A DNA stretch of 64,000 nt from Rubrivivax sp. (GTDB lineage: Bacteria; Pseudomonadota; Gammaproteobacteria; Burkholderiales; Burkholderiaceae_C): the NCBI GenBank assembly GCA_030653385.1, contig JAURZM010000050.1:62001-126000 (forward strand), in the 5' to 3' direction. A model generated the notes under the pieces. The model saw only the letters and a program-made list of their open reading frames with translations. It searched no databases and had not been told where the DNA came from. Every line of letters starts with the position of its first letter. Positions within the stretch are counted from its first letter, which is position 1. This document shows positions 8,846 to 17,979 of the stretch, one piece after another. The position numbers and the translations under genes are program-made.

Positions 8846-10246
8846 TTACAGCACGCGGCCGGGGTTCATCAGGCCTTGCGGGTCCAGCGCGGCCTTGATG
8901 GCGCGCATCATCTGCAACGCCACCGGCGACTTGCGTTGCGCGAGTTCATCGCGCTTCAGTGCACCGATGCCATGTTCGGCCGAGAAGCTGCCGCCGCAGG
9001 CCGCCACCGCGTCGAAGACGATGCCGTTGACCCGGTGTTCTTCTTCGTCCAGGAAACGCTTGCCGTCGGTACCCGCCGGCGCCTGAACGTTGTAGTGCAG
9101 GTTGCCGTCGCCCAGGTGGCCGAAGTTGACCAGGCGAACGCCAGGATAGGCTGCCTGCAGCGCGGCATCGGTGTCTGCCACGAACCGCGGAATGGCCGAG
9201 ACGGGCACCGAGATGTCGTGTTTGATGTTCAGGCCTTCCTGGGCCTGCGCCAGCGGAATCGACTCGCGCACATGCCACAGCGCGCGGCTTTGCGCCAGGC
9301 TCTCGGCCACCACGGCGTCGCTCACGCAGCCGGCTTCCAGCGCGGCGCCCAGCAAACCTTCGAATCGCTCGCGGGCCTGGGCTTCGCCTTCCACGTCGCT
9401 CTGCTCCAGCAGCACCGTCCAGGCCGCGCCGGGCAGCGGTTTGGGCAGGGCCGGGAAGTGCAGCGCCACCAGGTCCAGCGCAAAACGGCCCATGACCTCG
9501 AAGCCGGTCAGCCCTGCACCCAGGCGGGTGCGTGCCAGGTTCAGCAGCGCCACGCAGTCGGCCAGCGTGCCGCAGGCCGCCAGCGCCGTGGTGGTGGCCG
9601 CCGGCTTCGGGGCCAGCTTCATCGTCGCTGCGGTGATGATGCCCAGCGTGCCTTCGCTGCCGATGAACAGGTCGCGCAGGTCGTAGCCGGTGTTGTCCTT
9701 GCGCAGGCCGCTCAGGCCGTCCCAGACCTGGCCTTGTGCGGTGACCACCTCCAGCCCCAGGCACAGGTCGCGGGTGTTGCCCCAGCGCAGCACCTGCGTG
9801 CCACCGGCGTTGGTGGCCAGGTTGCCCCCCAGCGTGCAACTGCCTTCGGCGGCCAGGCTCAGCGGGAACAGGAATCCGGCTTCGGCGGCGGTGGCTTGCA
9901 CGTGGTGCAGCACGCAGCCGGCCTCGGCGGTGAGCGTGAGGTTGGCCGCATCGATTGTGCGCACACGGTTCAAACGCTGCAGGCTCAGCAGGACCTGTGT
10001 GCCGCTGCGGTCGGGCACACCGCCGCCCACCAGGCCGGTGTTGCCACCTTGGGGCACCAGGCTCACGCCCTGTGCCGCACAGGCCTGCACGACGGCGGCC
10101 ACTTCGGCCGTGCTGCCCGGCCTCACGACCGCCAGGGCCTTGCCATGCCAGCGGCGGCGCCAGTCGTGTTCCCAGGCCGACAGGTCGCCGCTGTTCAGCA
10201 CGTTGGCCGCGCCGACGTGGCTGCGCAAGCTGTCGAGCAAGCTCAT
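8846..10246 (-). CDS. FAD-binding D-2-hydroxyacid dehydrogenase (GlcD / D-2-hydroxyglutarate dehydrogenase-like)
   Basis: A 466-residue flavoprotein of the vanillyl-alcohol-oxidase fold family. The N-terminal FAD_binding_4 domain has the PP-loop region VRPGSTAEVAAVV (from about residue 41) and QGGNTGLVGGG (67-76). The C-terminal FAD-oxidase_C domain has FGHLGDGN (375-382), with metal/substrate-binding His, and EHGIG (424-428). The family oxidises D-lactate, D-2-hydroxyglutarate, glycolate and similar acids, usually passing electrons to a quinone or ETF; the substrate here is undetermined. The start codon overlaps the stop of the upstream DUF2069 gene (ATGA), so the two form an operon. Confidence 0.9.
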   Translation of the reverse strand: MSLLDSLRSHVGAANVLNSGDLSAWEHDWRRRWHGKALAVVRPGSTAEVAAVVQACAAQGVSLVPQGGNTGLVGGGVPDRSGTQVLLSLQRLNRVRTIDAANLTLTAEAGCVLHHVQATAAEAGFLFPLSLAAEGSCTLGGNLATNAGGTQVLRWGNTRDLCLGLEVVTAQGQVWDGLSGLRKDNTGYDLRDLFIGSEGTLGIITAATMKLAPKPAATTTALAACGTLADCVALLNLARTRLGAGLTGFEVMGRFALDLVALHFPALPKPLPGAAWTVLLEQSDVEGEAQARERFEGLLGAALEAGCVSDAVVAESLAQSRALWHVRESIPLAQAQEGLNIKHDISVPVSAIPRFVADTDAALQAAYPGVRLVNFGHLGDGNLHYNVQAPAGTDGKRFLDEEEHRVNGIVFDAVAACGGSFSAEHGIGALKRDELAQRKSPVALQMMRAIKAALDPQGLMNPGRVL

Positions 10247-10656
10247 GCCGGGTCCCGCACCGCTTCAGCTGCCGCCCCAGGCAAGGGGTGCCGCAGGCGC
10301 CAGCGGATGTACAGCGCGCTGGCCGTGAAGAGCCAGATGCACAGGATGATCTCCAGCACCGCCAGCACCTGCGAGATGCCACTTTCGGTGGTGGCACGCA
10401 CCACACCTTCCATGAAGTACAGCCACAGCAGCAGGCTCAGCCAGCGGAAGGTGTACATGCGGTGACGCCACAGGCCGGCCACACACAGCACCAGGGGCAG
10501 CACCTTCAGCGCCAGCGTGCCGCTGCCGGTGGGCGCCAGCCACAGTTCCCAGGCCAGCCCCAGCACGATCAGCCCCAGCAGGCCGGCCAGAGCGGCGGCG
10601 CGGGTCCGCCGCACCACGGCATCGGGTTCGCGGGCGGGGGCTTCGGCAGTTGTCAT
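10243..10656 (-). CDS. DUF2069 family membrane protein
   Basis: A 137-residue integral membrane protein with about four hydrophobic segments (residues 21-41, 48-62, 70-84 and 96-116), matching the DUF2069 family. The WRHRMYTFRWLSLLLWLYFMEGVVRA stretch is its most recognisable part. Function unknown. The true start is the ATG at 10656; the open frame further upstream lies antisense to the yihY-like gene. No Shine-Dalgarno sequence is visible before the start, which lies in one arm of a perfect inverted repeat shared with the divergent gene. Confidence 0.85.
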   Translation of the reverse strand: MTTAEAPAREPDAVVRRTRAAALAGLLGLIVLGLAWELWLAPTGSGTLALKVLPLVLCVAGLWRHRMYTFRWLSLLLWLYFMEGVVRATTESGISQVLAVLEIILCIWLFTASALYIRWRLRHPLPGAAAEAVRDPA

Positions 10657-10677
10657 GCTGGCATCATAGCCAGCATG
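10654..10677. promoter_or_regulatory. Inverted repeat containing both divergent start codons
   Basis: Nine-base perfect arms (CATGCTGGC and GCCAGCATG) flank a six-base centre. The left arm holds the complement of the DUF2069 ATG and the right arm holds the yihY-like ATG. Only 18 bases lie between the two starts, leaving no room for two ordinary leaders, and no Shine-Dalgarno is seen on either side. Leaderless transcripts, or promoters inside the opposing genes, are possible; both are inference. Confidence 0.5.
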
Positions 10678-11925
10678 GACCAGCGAGCGCCCGACGCGGA
10701 AACAGGCGCATGGCAGCGCCTGAAGGAGATGGTGAGCGAGCTGCCGGCGACCTTGCGTGCCTGGCCGTGGTTCGACACCTTGCGCACCTTGCAACAGCGC
10801 TTCCGCGAAGACCGCCTGGGCCTCACGGCCAGCAGCCTGACCTTCACGACGTTGATCGCGCTGGTGCCGCTGGTCACCGTGATGCTGGCCGTCTTCACGG
10901 CCTTCCCGATGTTCGCGGGTTTCGAAAACGCGCTGCAGACCTACTTCCTGCAGAACCTGGTGCCCGAAGGCATTGCCAAGCCGGTGTTGCGCGGGCTGGC
11001 GCAGTTTGCCGGCAAGGCGCGTGGCATGGGCACGCTGGGCCTGGTGCTGCTGGTGGTGACGGCGCTGGCGCTGGTGCTGACGATCGACCGCACGCTGAAT
11101 GCCATCTGGCGGGTGCGCCAGCCGCGCCACCTGGGCCAGCGGGTGCTGGTGTACTGGGCCGCGATGACGCTGGGCCCGCTGGCGCTGGGCATGAGCCTGA
11201 CGCTCACGTCCTTCATCGTGTCTTCGTCACGCGGCTGGGTGGCGGTGTTGCCGGACGGCCTGACGCCCTTGCTCGAAGTGATGCAGTTCCTGCTGCTGGC
11301 GGCCACCACGGCCGGGCTCTTCCACTACGTGCCCAACACCGCCGTGCGCTGGCGCCATGCCTGGGCCGGTGGCCTGTTCGTGGCCATGGCTTTTGAGGTG
11401 GCCAAACAACTGCTGGCCTGGTACCTGGACAGTGTGCCCACCTACAGCGCCGTCTACGGCGCTTTTGCCGCGGTGCCGATCCTGCTGCTGTGGGTCTACC
11501 TGGTGTGGGTCATCGTGCTGCTGGGCGCGGTGATTGCTGCCTACGCGCCCAGCCTGCAGATGCGGGTGGCCGCGCGCCCGGCCACACCGGGCTGGCGCTT
11601 CGAACTGGCGCTGTCGGTGCTGCGGCTGCTGGACGCGGCGCGCCTGGGCACCGAACGCGGCCTGCCGCTGGCCACACTGGCGACGAGGCTGCGTGCCGAC
11701 CCGCTGCAACTGGAGCCCATCCTGGAGCTGCTGAAGGAGCTGGACTGGGTCTCGGTGCTGGACGAAAGCACCGACCCCCGCCACGTGCTGCTGTGCGACC
11801 CCGACCTGACCTTGCTGGCGCCGCTGCTGCAACGCACGCTGCTGATGCCGGGCCCCGTGACCCGAAGCTTCGTGGCGGCCAGCCGGATGGAAGACATGAC
11901 CCTGAGGCAGGCGCTGGCGGTTTGA
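10675..11925 (+). CDS. YihY/BrkB family membrane protein
   Basis: A 416-residue protein of the YihY/virulence factor BrkB family (once misnamed ribonuclease BN). About six hydrophobic helices are visible between residues 55 and 300, with the family motif AFAAVPILLLWVYLVW near residue 260. The family has been linked to transport or membrane integrity but its role is unresolved. The C-terminal 110 residues look like a winged-helix-type soluble domain (ATRLRADPLQLEPILELLKELDWV), which many Burkholderiales members carry. I chose the ATG at 10675 because upstream in-frame sequence is antisense to DUF2069. Confidence 0.88.
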   Translation: MDQRAPDAETGAWQRLKEMVSELPATLRAWPWFDTLRTLQQRFREDRLGLTASSLTFTTLIALVPLVTVMLAVFTAFPMFAGFENALQTYFLQNLVPEGIAKPVLRGLAQFAGKARGMGTLGLVLLVVTALALVLTIDRTLNAIWRVRQPRHLGQRVLVYWAAMTLGPLALGMSLTLTSFIVSSSRGWVAVLPDGLTPLLEVMQFLLLAATTAGLFHYVPNTAVRWRHAWAGGLFVAMAFEVAKQLLAWYLDSVPTYSAVYGAFAAVPILLLWVYLVWVIVLLGAVIAAYAPSLQMRVAARPATPGWRFELALSVLRLLDAARLGTERGLPLATLATRLRADPLQLEPILELLKELDWVSVLDESTDPRHVLLCDPDLTLLAPLLQRTLLMPGPVTRSFVAASRMEDMTLRQALAV

Positions 11926-11927
11926 GC

Positions 11928-11948
11928 GTCGGCGCGGTCTGCGCCGAC
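11928..11948. terminator. Hairpin between convergent genes
   Basis: Eight perfect base pairs (GTCGGCGC / GCGCCGAC) around the loop GGTCT lie between the yihY-like stop and the convergent Mpo1-like stop. There is no U-tract on either strand, so it may act as a bidirectional barrier or 3'-end stabiliser rather than a classical intrinsic terminator. Confidence 0.5.
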
Positions 11949-11957
11949 AACAGCCAC

Positions 11958-12302
11958 TCAGAACCGGATCTTGCCGATCCAGATGTCCTTGTACATGACC
12001 CAGTCGCCCATGAAGCTGTACAAGGGGCGCTTGAAGCTGGCGGGCTTGTTCTTCTCGAACACGAAGTGGCCGATCCACGCAAAGCCGTAGCCACAGAGCA
12101 GGCCATACAGCAGGTACTGCGGGCGGCCGGTGGCGATGAGCATGGCCAGGCAGACCAGCACCAGCGTGCTGCCCACGAAGTGCAGGCGCCGGCAGGTGGT
12201 GTTGCGGTGTTCGCCCAGGTAGAAGGGGTAGAACTCGGCGAAGGTGGTGAAGGCCTTGGCGTCGACGGTGGAGCTGACGTGAGCGGTGGTGTCGGTGTTC
12301 AT
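11958..12302 (-). CDS. Mpo1-like (DUF962) membrane protein
   Basis: A 114-residue DUF962/Mpo1-like protein. The family motifs FYLGEHRNTTCRRLHFVGSTL and GYGFAWIGHFVFEKNKPA are plain, with the conserved His residues that in yeast Mpo1 bind iron for alpha-oxidation of 2-hydroxy fatty acids; whether bacterial members catalyse the same step is not established. Two or three hydrophobic segments lie between residues 45 and 80. I placed the start at 12302, where GGAAAG lies a few bases upstream; an in-frame ATG 13 codons earlier overlaps the upstream gene. Confidence 0.85.
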   Translation of the reverse strand: MNTDTTAHVSSTVDAKAFTTFAEFYPFYLGEHRNTTCRRLHFVGSTLVLVCLAMLIATGRPQYLLYGLLCGYGFAWIGHFVFEKNKPASFKRPLYSFMGDWVMYKDIWIGKIRF

Positions 12303-12315
12303 CGGCTTTCCGGCT

Positions 12316-13113
12316 TCAGCGCAGGAATTCGCGCAAGGCATTGAGCACCGGGTCGGGGCTTTCCTGCATCGGGTAATGCCCGCAAGGCAGGTTGTGCACC
12401 GCGGCGCCGAGCTTGCGGGCGACCGCGCTCGCGCCGCGTGGCTGCGTCATCTGGTCGAACTGCCCCAGGACCATCAGGCTCGGTGCCTTCACGTGCGCGG
12501 CGGCATCGAGTCCGCCCACGTAGCGATTGCAGGCCGAGAACTCGGTGTGGAAGAGCTGCGGCTCGCCGTGGGCCACCACCTGCCGCATCATGCCGCGCGC
12601 GCAGCCGCGCAGCCAGGTGCCCGGCCCGGGAAACGAAGGCTTGGCGGCCAGCGTCGAAAAGGAAAACATCACGACACGGTCGATGGCCGCCTGCACGTCG
12701 CTGAGCGCCAGGTCGAGCAGCGCCTGCGGCACCGGCATCGGCACGGTGGTGCCGATCATCGCCAGGTGGCTGATGCGTTCGGGCGCGCGCGCCGCCGCTT
12801 CCAGTGCGATCAGCGAACCCATGCTGTGGCCCACCAGGGCAGCACGCTGCACGCCTGCGGCGTCGAGCAGCGCCAGCGTCCAGTCGGCCAGCGCCTCGAC
12901 ACTGCGCAGCACCGGCCCCGCGCTGCGCATGTGGCCGGGCAGGTCAAGCGCCAGCACCGCATGGCCATGGTGCGCAAACCAGCGCGCCAGCAGCGTCCAC
13001 ACGCTGTGGTCGTTGACGGCACCGTGGATGAACACCACGCAGGGCAGGCTGGGGTCGAAGGGCTTGCCGCCGGTGTAGGCGAAGGCTTCAAGGCCTTGCA
13101 CGGTGAGTTTCAT
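12316..13113 (-). CDS. Alpha/beta-fold hydrolase
   Basis: A 265-residue alpha/beta hydrolase. The oxyanion-hole motif HG is at 30-31, the nucleophile elbow GHSMG places Ser97, and the likely acid and base are Asp220 (LGQFDQMT) and His246 (GHYPMQE). A lid of about 60 residues sits between strands 6 and 7. Homologues include esterases and MhpC-like C-C hydrolases; the substrate is not evident. The start codon overlaps the stop of the upstream GNAT gene (ATGA), and the Mpo1-like gene follows 13 bases after the stop, so the three form an operon on the minus strand. Confidence 0.87.
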   Translation of the reverse strand: MKLTVQGLEAFAYTGGKPFDPSLPCVVFIHGAVNDHSVWTLLARWFAHHGHAVLALDLPGHMRSAGPVLRSVEALADWTLALLDAAGVQRAALVGHSMGSLIALEAAARAPERISHLAMIGTTVPMPVPQALLDLALSDVQAAIDRVVMFSFSTLAAKPSFPGPGTWLRGCARGMMRQVVAHGEPQLFHTEFSACNRYVGGLDAAAHVKAPSLMVLGQFDQMTQPRGASAVARKLGAAVHNLPCGHYPMQESPDPVLNALREFLR

Positions 13114-13670
13114 GCGGGGGTTTCCTCTCGCACCCAGGCGTAGAGCAAGGTGTCGCGTGGGTTGGCCTGCCCGGGTGGGCCGATGTTGGGCCGCAGCGTG
13201 GCGCGGCGCATGCGGCCTTCGAACTGCAGGCCGGCGCCAGCCAGCACCGCGGCACTGCGTGTGTTGTCCGCGTCGCAGGTGGCCCAGATGCGGATGACGC
13301 TGGCTTGCCGGCGCAGCCAGCCCACCAGCAGAGAGGCAGCTTCGCTGCCCAGGCCCTGGCCCCAGAACGTGCGGCCCATCAGGTAGCCGAAATCCACCGC
13401 GTGGCCGTGTGGCCGGAACGACAGGGAACCGACTGCAGCGCCGCAGGCCTTGGCCACGATCAGGTACTGGTGTTCGGTGCCGGCGTCCCAGCGCCGCGCC
13501 ACGTCTTCCAGATGCAAGCGTGTCTCGGCCTCGCTGGCCGCACGGGGCCAGTCCATGAACCGCATCACCTCGGCGTTGTCGACCAGCGCAAACAGCGCCG
13601 CGGCGTCGTCGGGCAGCGCACGTTTCAGGCGCAGCCGCACGCCTTCGATGAGCACCGGTGGGTTCAGCAT
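13110..13670 (-). CDS. GNAT family N-acetyltransferase (RimJ/RimL-like)
   Basis: A 186-residue acetyltransferase of the GNAT_3 (RimJ/RimL) subgroup. The N-terminal LRLKRALPDDAAALFALV and the acetyl-CoA loop region FWGQGLGSEAASLLVGWL (near residues 102-119) are characteristic, followed by the ATCDADNTRSAAVLAGAGLQFEG stretch typical of the group. The family acetylates alpha-amino groups of ribosomal proteins or small molecules; the target here is unknown. Its end overlaps the hydrolase start. It begins 10 bases after the MetY-like stop and may belong to the same minus-strand transcript. Confidence 0.88.
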   Translation of the reverse strand: MLNPPVLIEGVRLRLKRALPDDAAALFALVDNAEVMRFMDWPRAASEAETRLHLEDVARRWDAGTEHQYLIVAKACGAAVGSLSFRPHGHAVDFGYLMGRTFWGQGLGSEAASLLVGWLRRQASVIRIWATCDADNTRSAAVLAGAGLQFEGRMRRATLRPNIGPPGQANPRDTLLYAWVREETPA

Positions 13671-13680
13671 TGGCTTGGGC

Positions 13681-14979
13681 TCAGCCGGCCTTCTCGGCCA
13701 CCTTGAAGGCCCGCTTCAGGTCGTCGATCAGGTCGTCGGCGTCTTCCAGGCCGATGCTCAAGCGGATCGTGCCGACCGTGATGCCCGCGGCCTGCAGCGC
13801 CGTGTCGTCCATGCGGAAGTGCGTGGTGCTGGCCGGGTGGATGACGAGCGACCGGCAGTCACCCACATTGGCCAGGTGACTGAAGATCTTCAGCGCTTCG
13901 ATGAAAGCACGGCCTTGTGCGCGGCTGCCTTTCAGGTCGAAGCTGAACACCGCGCCGCAGCCGCGCGGCAAGAGCCTCTTCGCCAGAGCCTGGCTGGGGT
14001 GGCCGTCCAGTTCCGGGTAGCCCACACCGGCCACCATCGCATGCGCGGCCAGGAAGGCCACCACCTTGCGCGTGTTGTCGACGTGCCGTGCCATGCGCAG
14101 CGGCAGTGTCTCGATGCCCTGCAGCATCAGCCACGCCGTGTGCGGGCTCATGCAGGCGCCGAAGTCGCGCAGGCCTTCGCGGCGGGCACGCAGCAGGAAA
14201 GCGCCGTCGGTGCTTTCTTCGCTGAACACCATGCCGTGGAAACCGGCGTAGGGCTGGTTCAGTTCGGGGAATCGTTCGGCACGGCTCCAGTCGAAGGACC
14301 CGCCTTCGATCAGCACACCGCCCACCACGGTGCCGTGGCCGCACAGGAATTTGGTGGCGCTGTGGAAGACCAGGTCGGCACCGTGTGCGAAGGGCTTCAT
14401 CAGCCACGGCGTGGTGAAGGTGCTGTCCACCAGCAAGGGCACACCAGCGTCGTGCGCGATGGCGCTGACGGTGGGGATGTCCAGCACGTCCAGGCCCGGG
14501 TTGCCCAGCGTTTCGCCGAACAGCAACTTCGTCTCCGGCCGGATGGCCGCGCGCCAGCCGTCGATGTCACCCGGCTTGACGAAGCTGGTCTCGATGCCGA
14601 AGCGCTTCAACGTGTAGTGCAGCAGGTTGTGGCTGCCGCCGTACAGCGCGCTGCTGGCCACGACGTGGCTGCCGGCACCGGCCAGCGTGCTGATGGCCAG
14701 GTGCAGCGCAGCCTGGCCGCTGGCCGTGGCGATCGACCCGCTGCCGCCTTCCAACGCCGCCATGCGTTCTTCGAAAACCGCGTTGGTGGGGTTGCTGATG
14801 CGGCTGTAGACGTGGCCCGAACGCTCCAGGTTGAACAGGCTGGCCGCGTGTTCGCTGTTCTGGAACACAAAGCTGGTGGACAGCACGATGGGCACCGCAC
14901 GGGCGCCCGTGCTGGGGTCGGGCGCGGCACCAGCGTGCAAGGCCAGGGTGTCGAAGCCGGGGTCTGAAGCACCTGCCAT
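13681..14979 (-). CDS. MetY-like PLP enzyme (O-acetylhomoserine aminocarboxypropyltransferase / cystathionine gamma-synthase family)
   Basis: A 432-residue PLP enzyme of the Cys/Met metabolism family. The motif HSATKFLCGHG gives the PLP lysine as K210, and the YSRISNPTNAVFEERMAALEGG and IHPASTTH motifs are present. Length and motifs fit O-acetylhomoserine sulfhydrylases (homocysteine from O-acetylhomoserine and sulfide) better than the shorter MetZ or MetB, but specificity cannot be fixed by eye. I chose the ATG at 14979 because the open frame upstream runs antisense into the divergent CBS gene. A second, related enzyme lies at 44389. Confidence 0.87.
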   Translation of the reverse strand: MAGASDPGFDTLALHAGAAPDPSTGARAVPIVLSTSFVFQNSEHAASLFNLERSGHVYSRISNPTNAVFEERMAALEGGSGSIATASGQAALHLAISTLAGAGSHVVASSALYGGSHNLLHYTLKRFGIETSFVKPGDIDGWRAAIRPETKLLFGETLGNPGLDVLDIPTVSAIAHDAGVPLLVDSTFTTPWLMKPFAHGADLVFHSATKFLCGHGTVVGGVLIEGGSFDWSRAERFPELNQPYAGFHGMVFSEESTDGAFLLRARREGLRDFGACMSPHTAWLMLQGIETLPLRMARHVDNTRKVVAFLAAHAMVAGVGYPELDGHPSQALAKRLLPRGCGAVFSFDLKGSRAQGRAFIEALKIFSHLANVGDCRSLVIHPASTTHFRMDDTALQAAGITVGTIRLSIGLEDADDLIDDLKRAFKVAEKAG

Positions 14980-15078
14980 GGCTGGCCCGTTTGCGGTGGA
15001 AAGGCGGGCATTGTGGGCTATATTGACTGTGCCGCCGGTGGTGTCTGCCGGCCTTGCCCCGCTGTCTGGAAAGCCGCC

Positions 15079-15537
15079 ATGAAAGTCACCGACATCCTGC
15101 GTGTCAAGGGCAGCACCCTTTTCACGGTGCAGCCCGACCTGCCGCTGGCCGAAGCCGTCAAGACCATGGCCGAACTCGACATCGGCTCGCTGGTGGTCAT
15201 GGAACATGGCGACCTGGTGGGCATGCTGACCTTTCGCGAAGTCATCCAGGCCGTGGTGGCGGGCAATGGTGCCATCGGCACGCGCCAGGTGCGCAAAGTG
15301 ATGGACGACGCGCCGTTGACCTGCACGCCCGAAACCGAAATCGACGAAGTGCGCCGCATGATGCTGTTGCGCCATGCGCGTTACATGCCGGTGCTGGACC
15401 GCCGCACGCTGATGGGCGTGATCTCGTTCTACGACGTCGCCAAGACCGTGGTCGACGCGCAGGACTTCGAGAACAAAATGCTCAAGGCCTACATCCGCGA
15501 CTGGCCGGCCGACGGCTCGCCGCTGCCCGGCGGCTGA
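15079..15537 (+). CDS. CBS-domain pair protein
   Basis: A 152-residue protein made almost entirely of two CBS motifs (about residues 8-65 and 73-128), forming one Bateman module. Such modules bind AMP, ATP or SAM and usually regulate a partner; here no catalytic domain is attached. The typical MKVTDILRVKGSTLFTVQPDLPLAEAVKTM opening and a GVISFYDVAK-type end of the second motif are seen. The start is supported by GGAAAG seven bases upstream of the ATG. It is divergent from the MetY-like gene across about 100 bases and has no clear operon partner. Confidence 0.9.
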   Translation: MKVTDILRVKGSTLFTVQPDLPLAEAVKTMAELDIGSLVVMEHGDLVGMLTFREVIQAVVAGNGAIGTRQVRKVMDDAPLTCTPETEIDEVRRMMLLRHARYMPVLDRRTLMGVISFYDVAKTVVDAQDFENKMLKAYIRDWPADGSPLPGG

Positions 15538-15559
15538 GCTCCCCGGCCGTCACACCCAC

Positions 15560-15585
15560 CACCGCCGACGCGCCCCGCGGCGGTG
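15560..15585 (+). terminator. Hairpin after the CBS gene
   Basis: CACCGCCG at 15560-15567 pairs perfectly with CGGCGGTG at 15578-15585 around a ten-base loop, about 20 bases after the CBS stop. There is no U-tract, only a short GAAACGG, so termination efficiency is uncertain. It separates the CBS gene from aroC. Confidence 0.4.
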
Positions 15586-15617
15586 AAACGGCAGGGCTGG
15601 CATCTCTACGGCCTCTC

Positions 15618-15623
15618 TACAAT
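15618..15623 (+). promoter_or_regulatory. Possible -10 element for aroC
   Basis: TACAAT lies 29 bases before the aroC ATG, in an otherwise G/C-rich gap after the hairpin. No convincing TTGACA-like -35 lies 16-18 bases upstream, so this is weak support for a separate aroC promoter. Confidence 0.25.
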
Positions 15624-15652
15624 CGCCGGCTCGACTCCAGCACCCCAGCGCC

Positions 15653-16771
15653 ATGTCCGGCAGCACCTTCGGCGAGCTTTTCCGCGTCACCAACTTCGGT
15701 GAAAGCCACGGCCCGGCCATCGGCTGCGTGATCGACGGCTGCCCGCCCGGCCTGGCTTTGAACGAAGCGGACATCCAGCACGACCTGGACCGCCGCCGCC
15801 CGGGCACCAGCCGCCACGTCACGCAGCGCAACGAGCCCGATGCGGTGGAGATCCTGTCGGGTGTCTACGAGGGCCTGACCACCGGCACGCCGATCTGCCT
15901 GCTGATCCGCAACACCGACCAGCGCAGCAAGGACTACGGCAACATCCTGGACACCTTCCGCCCGGGCCACGCCGACTACACCTACTGGCGCAAGTACGGC
16001 CTGCGCGACCCGCGCGGTGGCGGGCGTTCATCGGCGCGCCTGACCGCGCCGATGGTGGCCGCCGGTGCGGTGGCCAAGAAGTGGCTGCTGCAGCAGCACG
16101 GCACCACCTTCACCGGCTGGATGAGCGCGCTGGGCGAGATCGCGATTCCCTTCGACGACGAAACACAGATTCCGCTGAACCCGTTTTTTGCGCCCAATGC
16201 GGCCATCGTGCCGCAGCTCGAAGCGCACATGGACGCGCTGCGCAAGGCCGGCGACAGCTGCGGCGCGCGCATCGAGGTGCGCGCGCGGCAGGTGCCGGTG
16301 GGCCTGGGCGAACCGCTGTTCGACAAGCTCGATGCCGACATCGCCTACGCGATGATGGGCATCAACGCCGTCAAGGGCGTGGAAATCGGCAGCGGCTTCG
16401 GCGTCGTGGCGCAGCGTGGCAGCGAACACGGCGACGAGCTCACGCCGGGGGGCTTTGCCAGCAACCACAGCGGCGGTGTGCTGGGCGGCATCAGCACCGG
16501 GCAGGACCTGGTGGTCAGCATCGCCATCAAGCCCACCAGCAGCATCCGCACACCCAAGGCCAGCATCGACCGCCAGGGCGCACCCACGGTGGTGGAAACG
16601 CTGGGCCGCCACGACCCCTGCGTGGGCATCCGCGCCACGCCCATCGCCGAGGCCATGCTGGCGCTGGTGCTGATGGACCACGTGCTGCGCCACCGCGCGC
16701 AATGTGGCGACGTTCAGCTGCCGATACCGGCGATTGCAGCGGCCGCATCAGCGGCATCCAGCCCCGAATGA
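15653..16771 (+). CDS. aroC: Chorismate synthase
   Basis: AroC makes chorismate from 5-enolpyruvylshikimate-3-phosphate using reduced FMN, the last step of the shikimate pathway. The 372-residue product begins [32 protein letters not shown], the family signature with the catalytic His in GESHG, and contains [30 protein letters not shown] and [24 protein letters not shown]. Length is normal for the bifunctional or proteobacterial type. The stop overlaps the ATG of the MFS gene (ATGA). Confidence 0.98.
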   Translation: MSGSTFGELFRVTNFGESHGPAIGCVIDGCPPGLALNEADIQHDLDRRRPGTSRHVTQRNEPDAVEILSGVYEGLTTGTPICLLIRNTDQRSKDYGNILDTFRPGHADYTYWRKYGLRDPRGGGRSSARLTAPMVAAGAVAKKWLLQQHGTTFTGWMSALGEIAIPFDDETQIPLNPFFAPNAAIVPQLEAHMDALRKAGDSCGARIEVRARQVPVGLGEPLFDKLDADIAYAMMGINAVKGVEIGSGFGVVAQRGSEHGDELTPGGFASNHSGGVLGGISTGQDLVVSIAIKPTSSIRTPKASIDRQGAPTVVETLGRHDPCVGIRATPIAEAMLALVLMDHVLRHRAQCGDVQLPIPAIAAAASAASSPE

Positions 16772-17979
16772 CGGCTGCGCCGCAGCCGCACGTCAGCGGC
16801 CTGAAGCGCTTCGGCGCGCTCACCTTCACCTACTTCGCGGCCATCGGGCTGTTCAACCCCTATGCGCCGTTGTGGTTCCAGAGCCTGGGGTTTTCGACCC
16901 TGGTGATTGGCGCCATCGCGTCGCTGCAGAGCTGGACGCGGATCGTGGCGCCGTACGCCTGGAGCTGGGGCGGCGACCACAGCGGCCGCCGGGTCGAGCT
17001 CATCCGCCTGGCTTCGATGGGTGCGCTGCTGTCGGCGCTGGGTTTGCTGGCGGTGCCTTACCTGGAAATGCCCGGTGCTTCGGAGTTGATGATTTCGGTG
17101 GCCTTCATGACCGCGCTGCTGTTCATCGCCAACAGCGGTGTCGTGCCGCTGTACGAGGCCTTGCTGGCCAACCTGCTGCACACACCCGACGGCAGCATCG
17201 ACGCACGCCGTTACGGCCGCGTGCGGGTGTGGGGATCGGTCGGCTTCATCCTGGCCGTCACCGCCTTCGGCTTTTTGCTGGAACGTTTTGGCATCGGCAT
17301 CTTTCCGGCCTTCGTGGCGGCGATGAACGCCTTGATGCTGTTGGCCGCTTTGCGACTGCCGGCCACGCGCGAAGACGCCGTGCACCAGGAAGCTGCGCCG
17401 CCCGTGCTGCCCCTGCTGCGCCGGCCCGAGGTGGCCTGGTTTTTTGCCAGCATCTTTTTCACGGTGCTGGCCCACACCAGCCTTTATGCCTTTTTTTCGC
17501 TGTACCTGGTGTCGCTGGGTTACGGCAAGGGTGCCGTCGGTGCACTCTGGGCCGTCAGCGTCGCGGTGGAGATCGCCTTTTTCTGGACCCAGGGCCGCTG
17601 GTTCGGCCGCCTGAGCCCCCACGGCTGGCTGAAGGTGGTGGCGGGTGTCACGGTGCTGCGTTTTGCGGCCACCGCGGCGGGCGGCGCCTGGGCACCGGTG
17701 CTGGTGCTGGCGCAACTGACACACGCGGTGACCTTTGCCGCGCACCATGCCGCCTGCATCGCGCTGGTGCACCGCCTGTTTCCGGGCCGTTTGCGCGGCC
17801 GCGGCCAGGCCCTGTACACGATGCTGGGCTACGGCGTGTCGGGTGTGCTGGGTGGGGTGGGCGGCGGTTGGATCATTTCGCAGCTGGGTTTTGCCGCCGT
17901 GTTCTGGGCCGCAACGCTCAGTGCGCTGGCGGGCCTGGGCTGCGCGGTGCTGTCGGCGCGAGCAAGCGGCCTGCGCTGA
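16768..17979 (+). CDS. MFS transporter (HcaT / MFS_1-like)
   Basis: A 403-residue major facilitator with about twelve hydrophobic helices. The opening [29 protein letters not shown] and the [19 protein letters not shown] segment near residue 150 are typical of the HcaT/3-phenylpropionate-permease-like subgroup (MFS_1_like). The substrate is unknown; family links to aromatic acids are only suggestive. The start overlaps the aroC stop, so expression is probably coupled, although no functional tie to chorismate is evident. The open frame upstream of 16768 lies within aroC in another frame and was not used. The 203 bases after the stop hold no gene I can support. Confidence 0.88.
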   Translation: MTAAPQPHVSGLKRFGALTFTYFAAIGLFNPYAPLWFQSLGFSTLVIGAIASLQSWTRIVAPYAWSWGGDHSGRRVELIRLASMGALLSALGLLAVPYLEMPGASELMISVAFMTALLFIANSGVVPLYEALLANLLHTPDGSIDARRYGRVRVWGSVGFILAVTAFGFLLERFGIGIFPAFVAAMNALMLLAALRLPATREDAVHQEAAPPVLPLLRRPEVAWFFASIFFTVLAHTSLYAFFSLYLVSLGYGKGAVGALWAVSVAVEIAFFWTQGRWFGRLSPHGWLKVVAGVTVLRFAATAAGGAWAPVLVLAQLTHAVTFAAHHAACIALVHRLFPGRLRGRGQALYTMLGYGVSGVLGGVGGGWIISQLGFAAVFWAATLSALAGLGCAVLSARASGLR

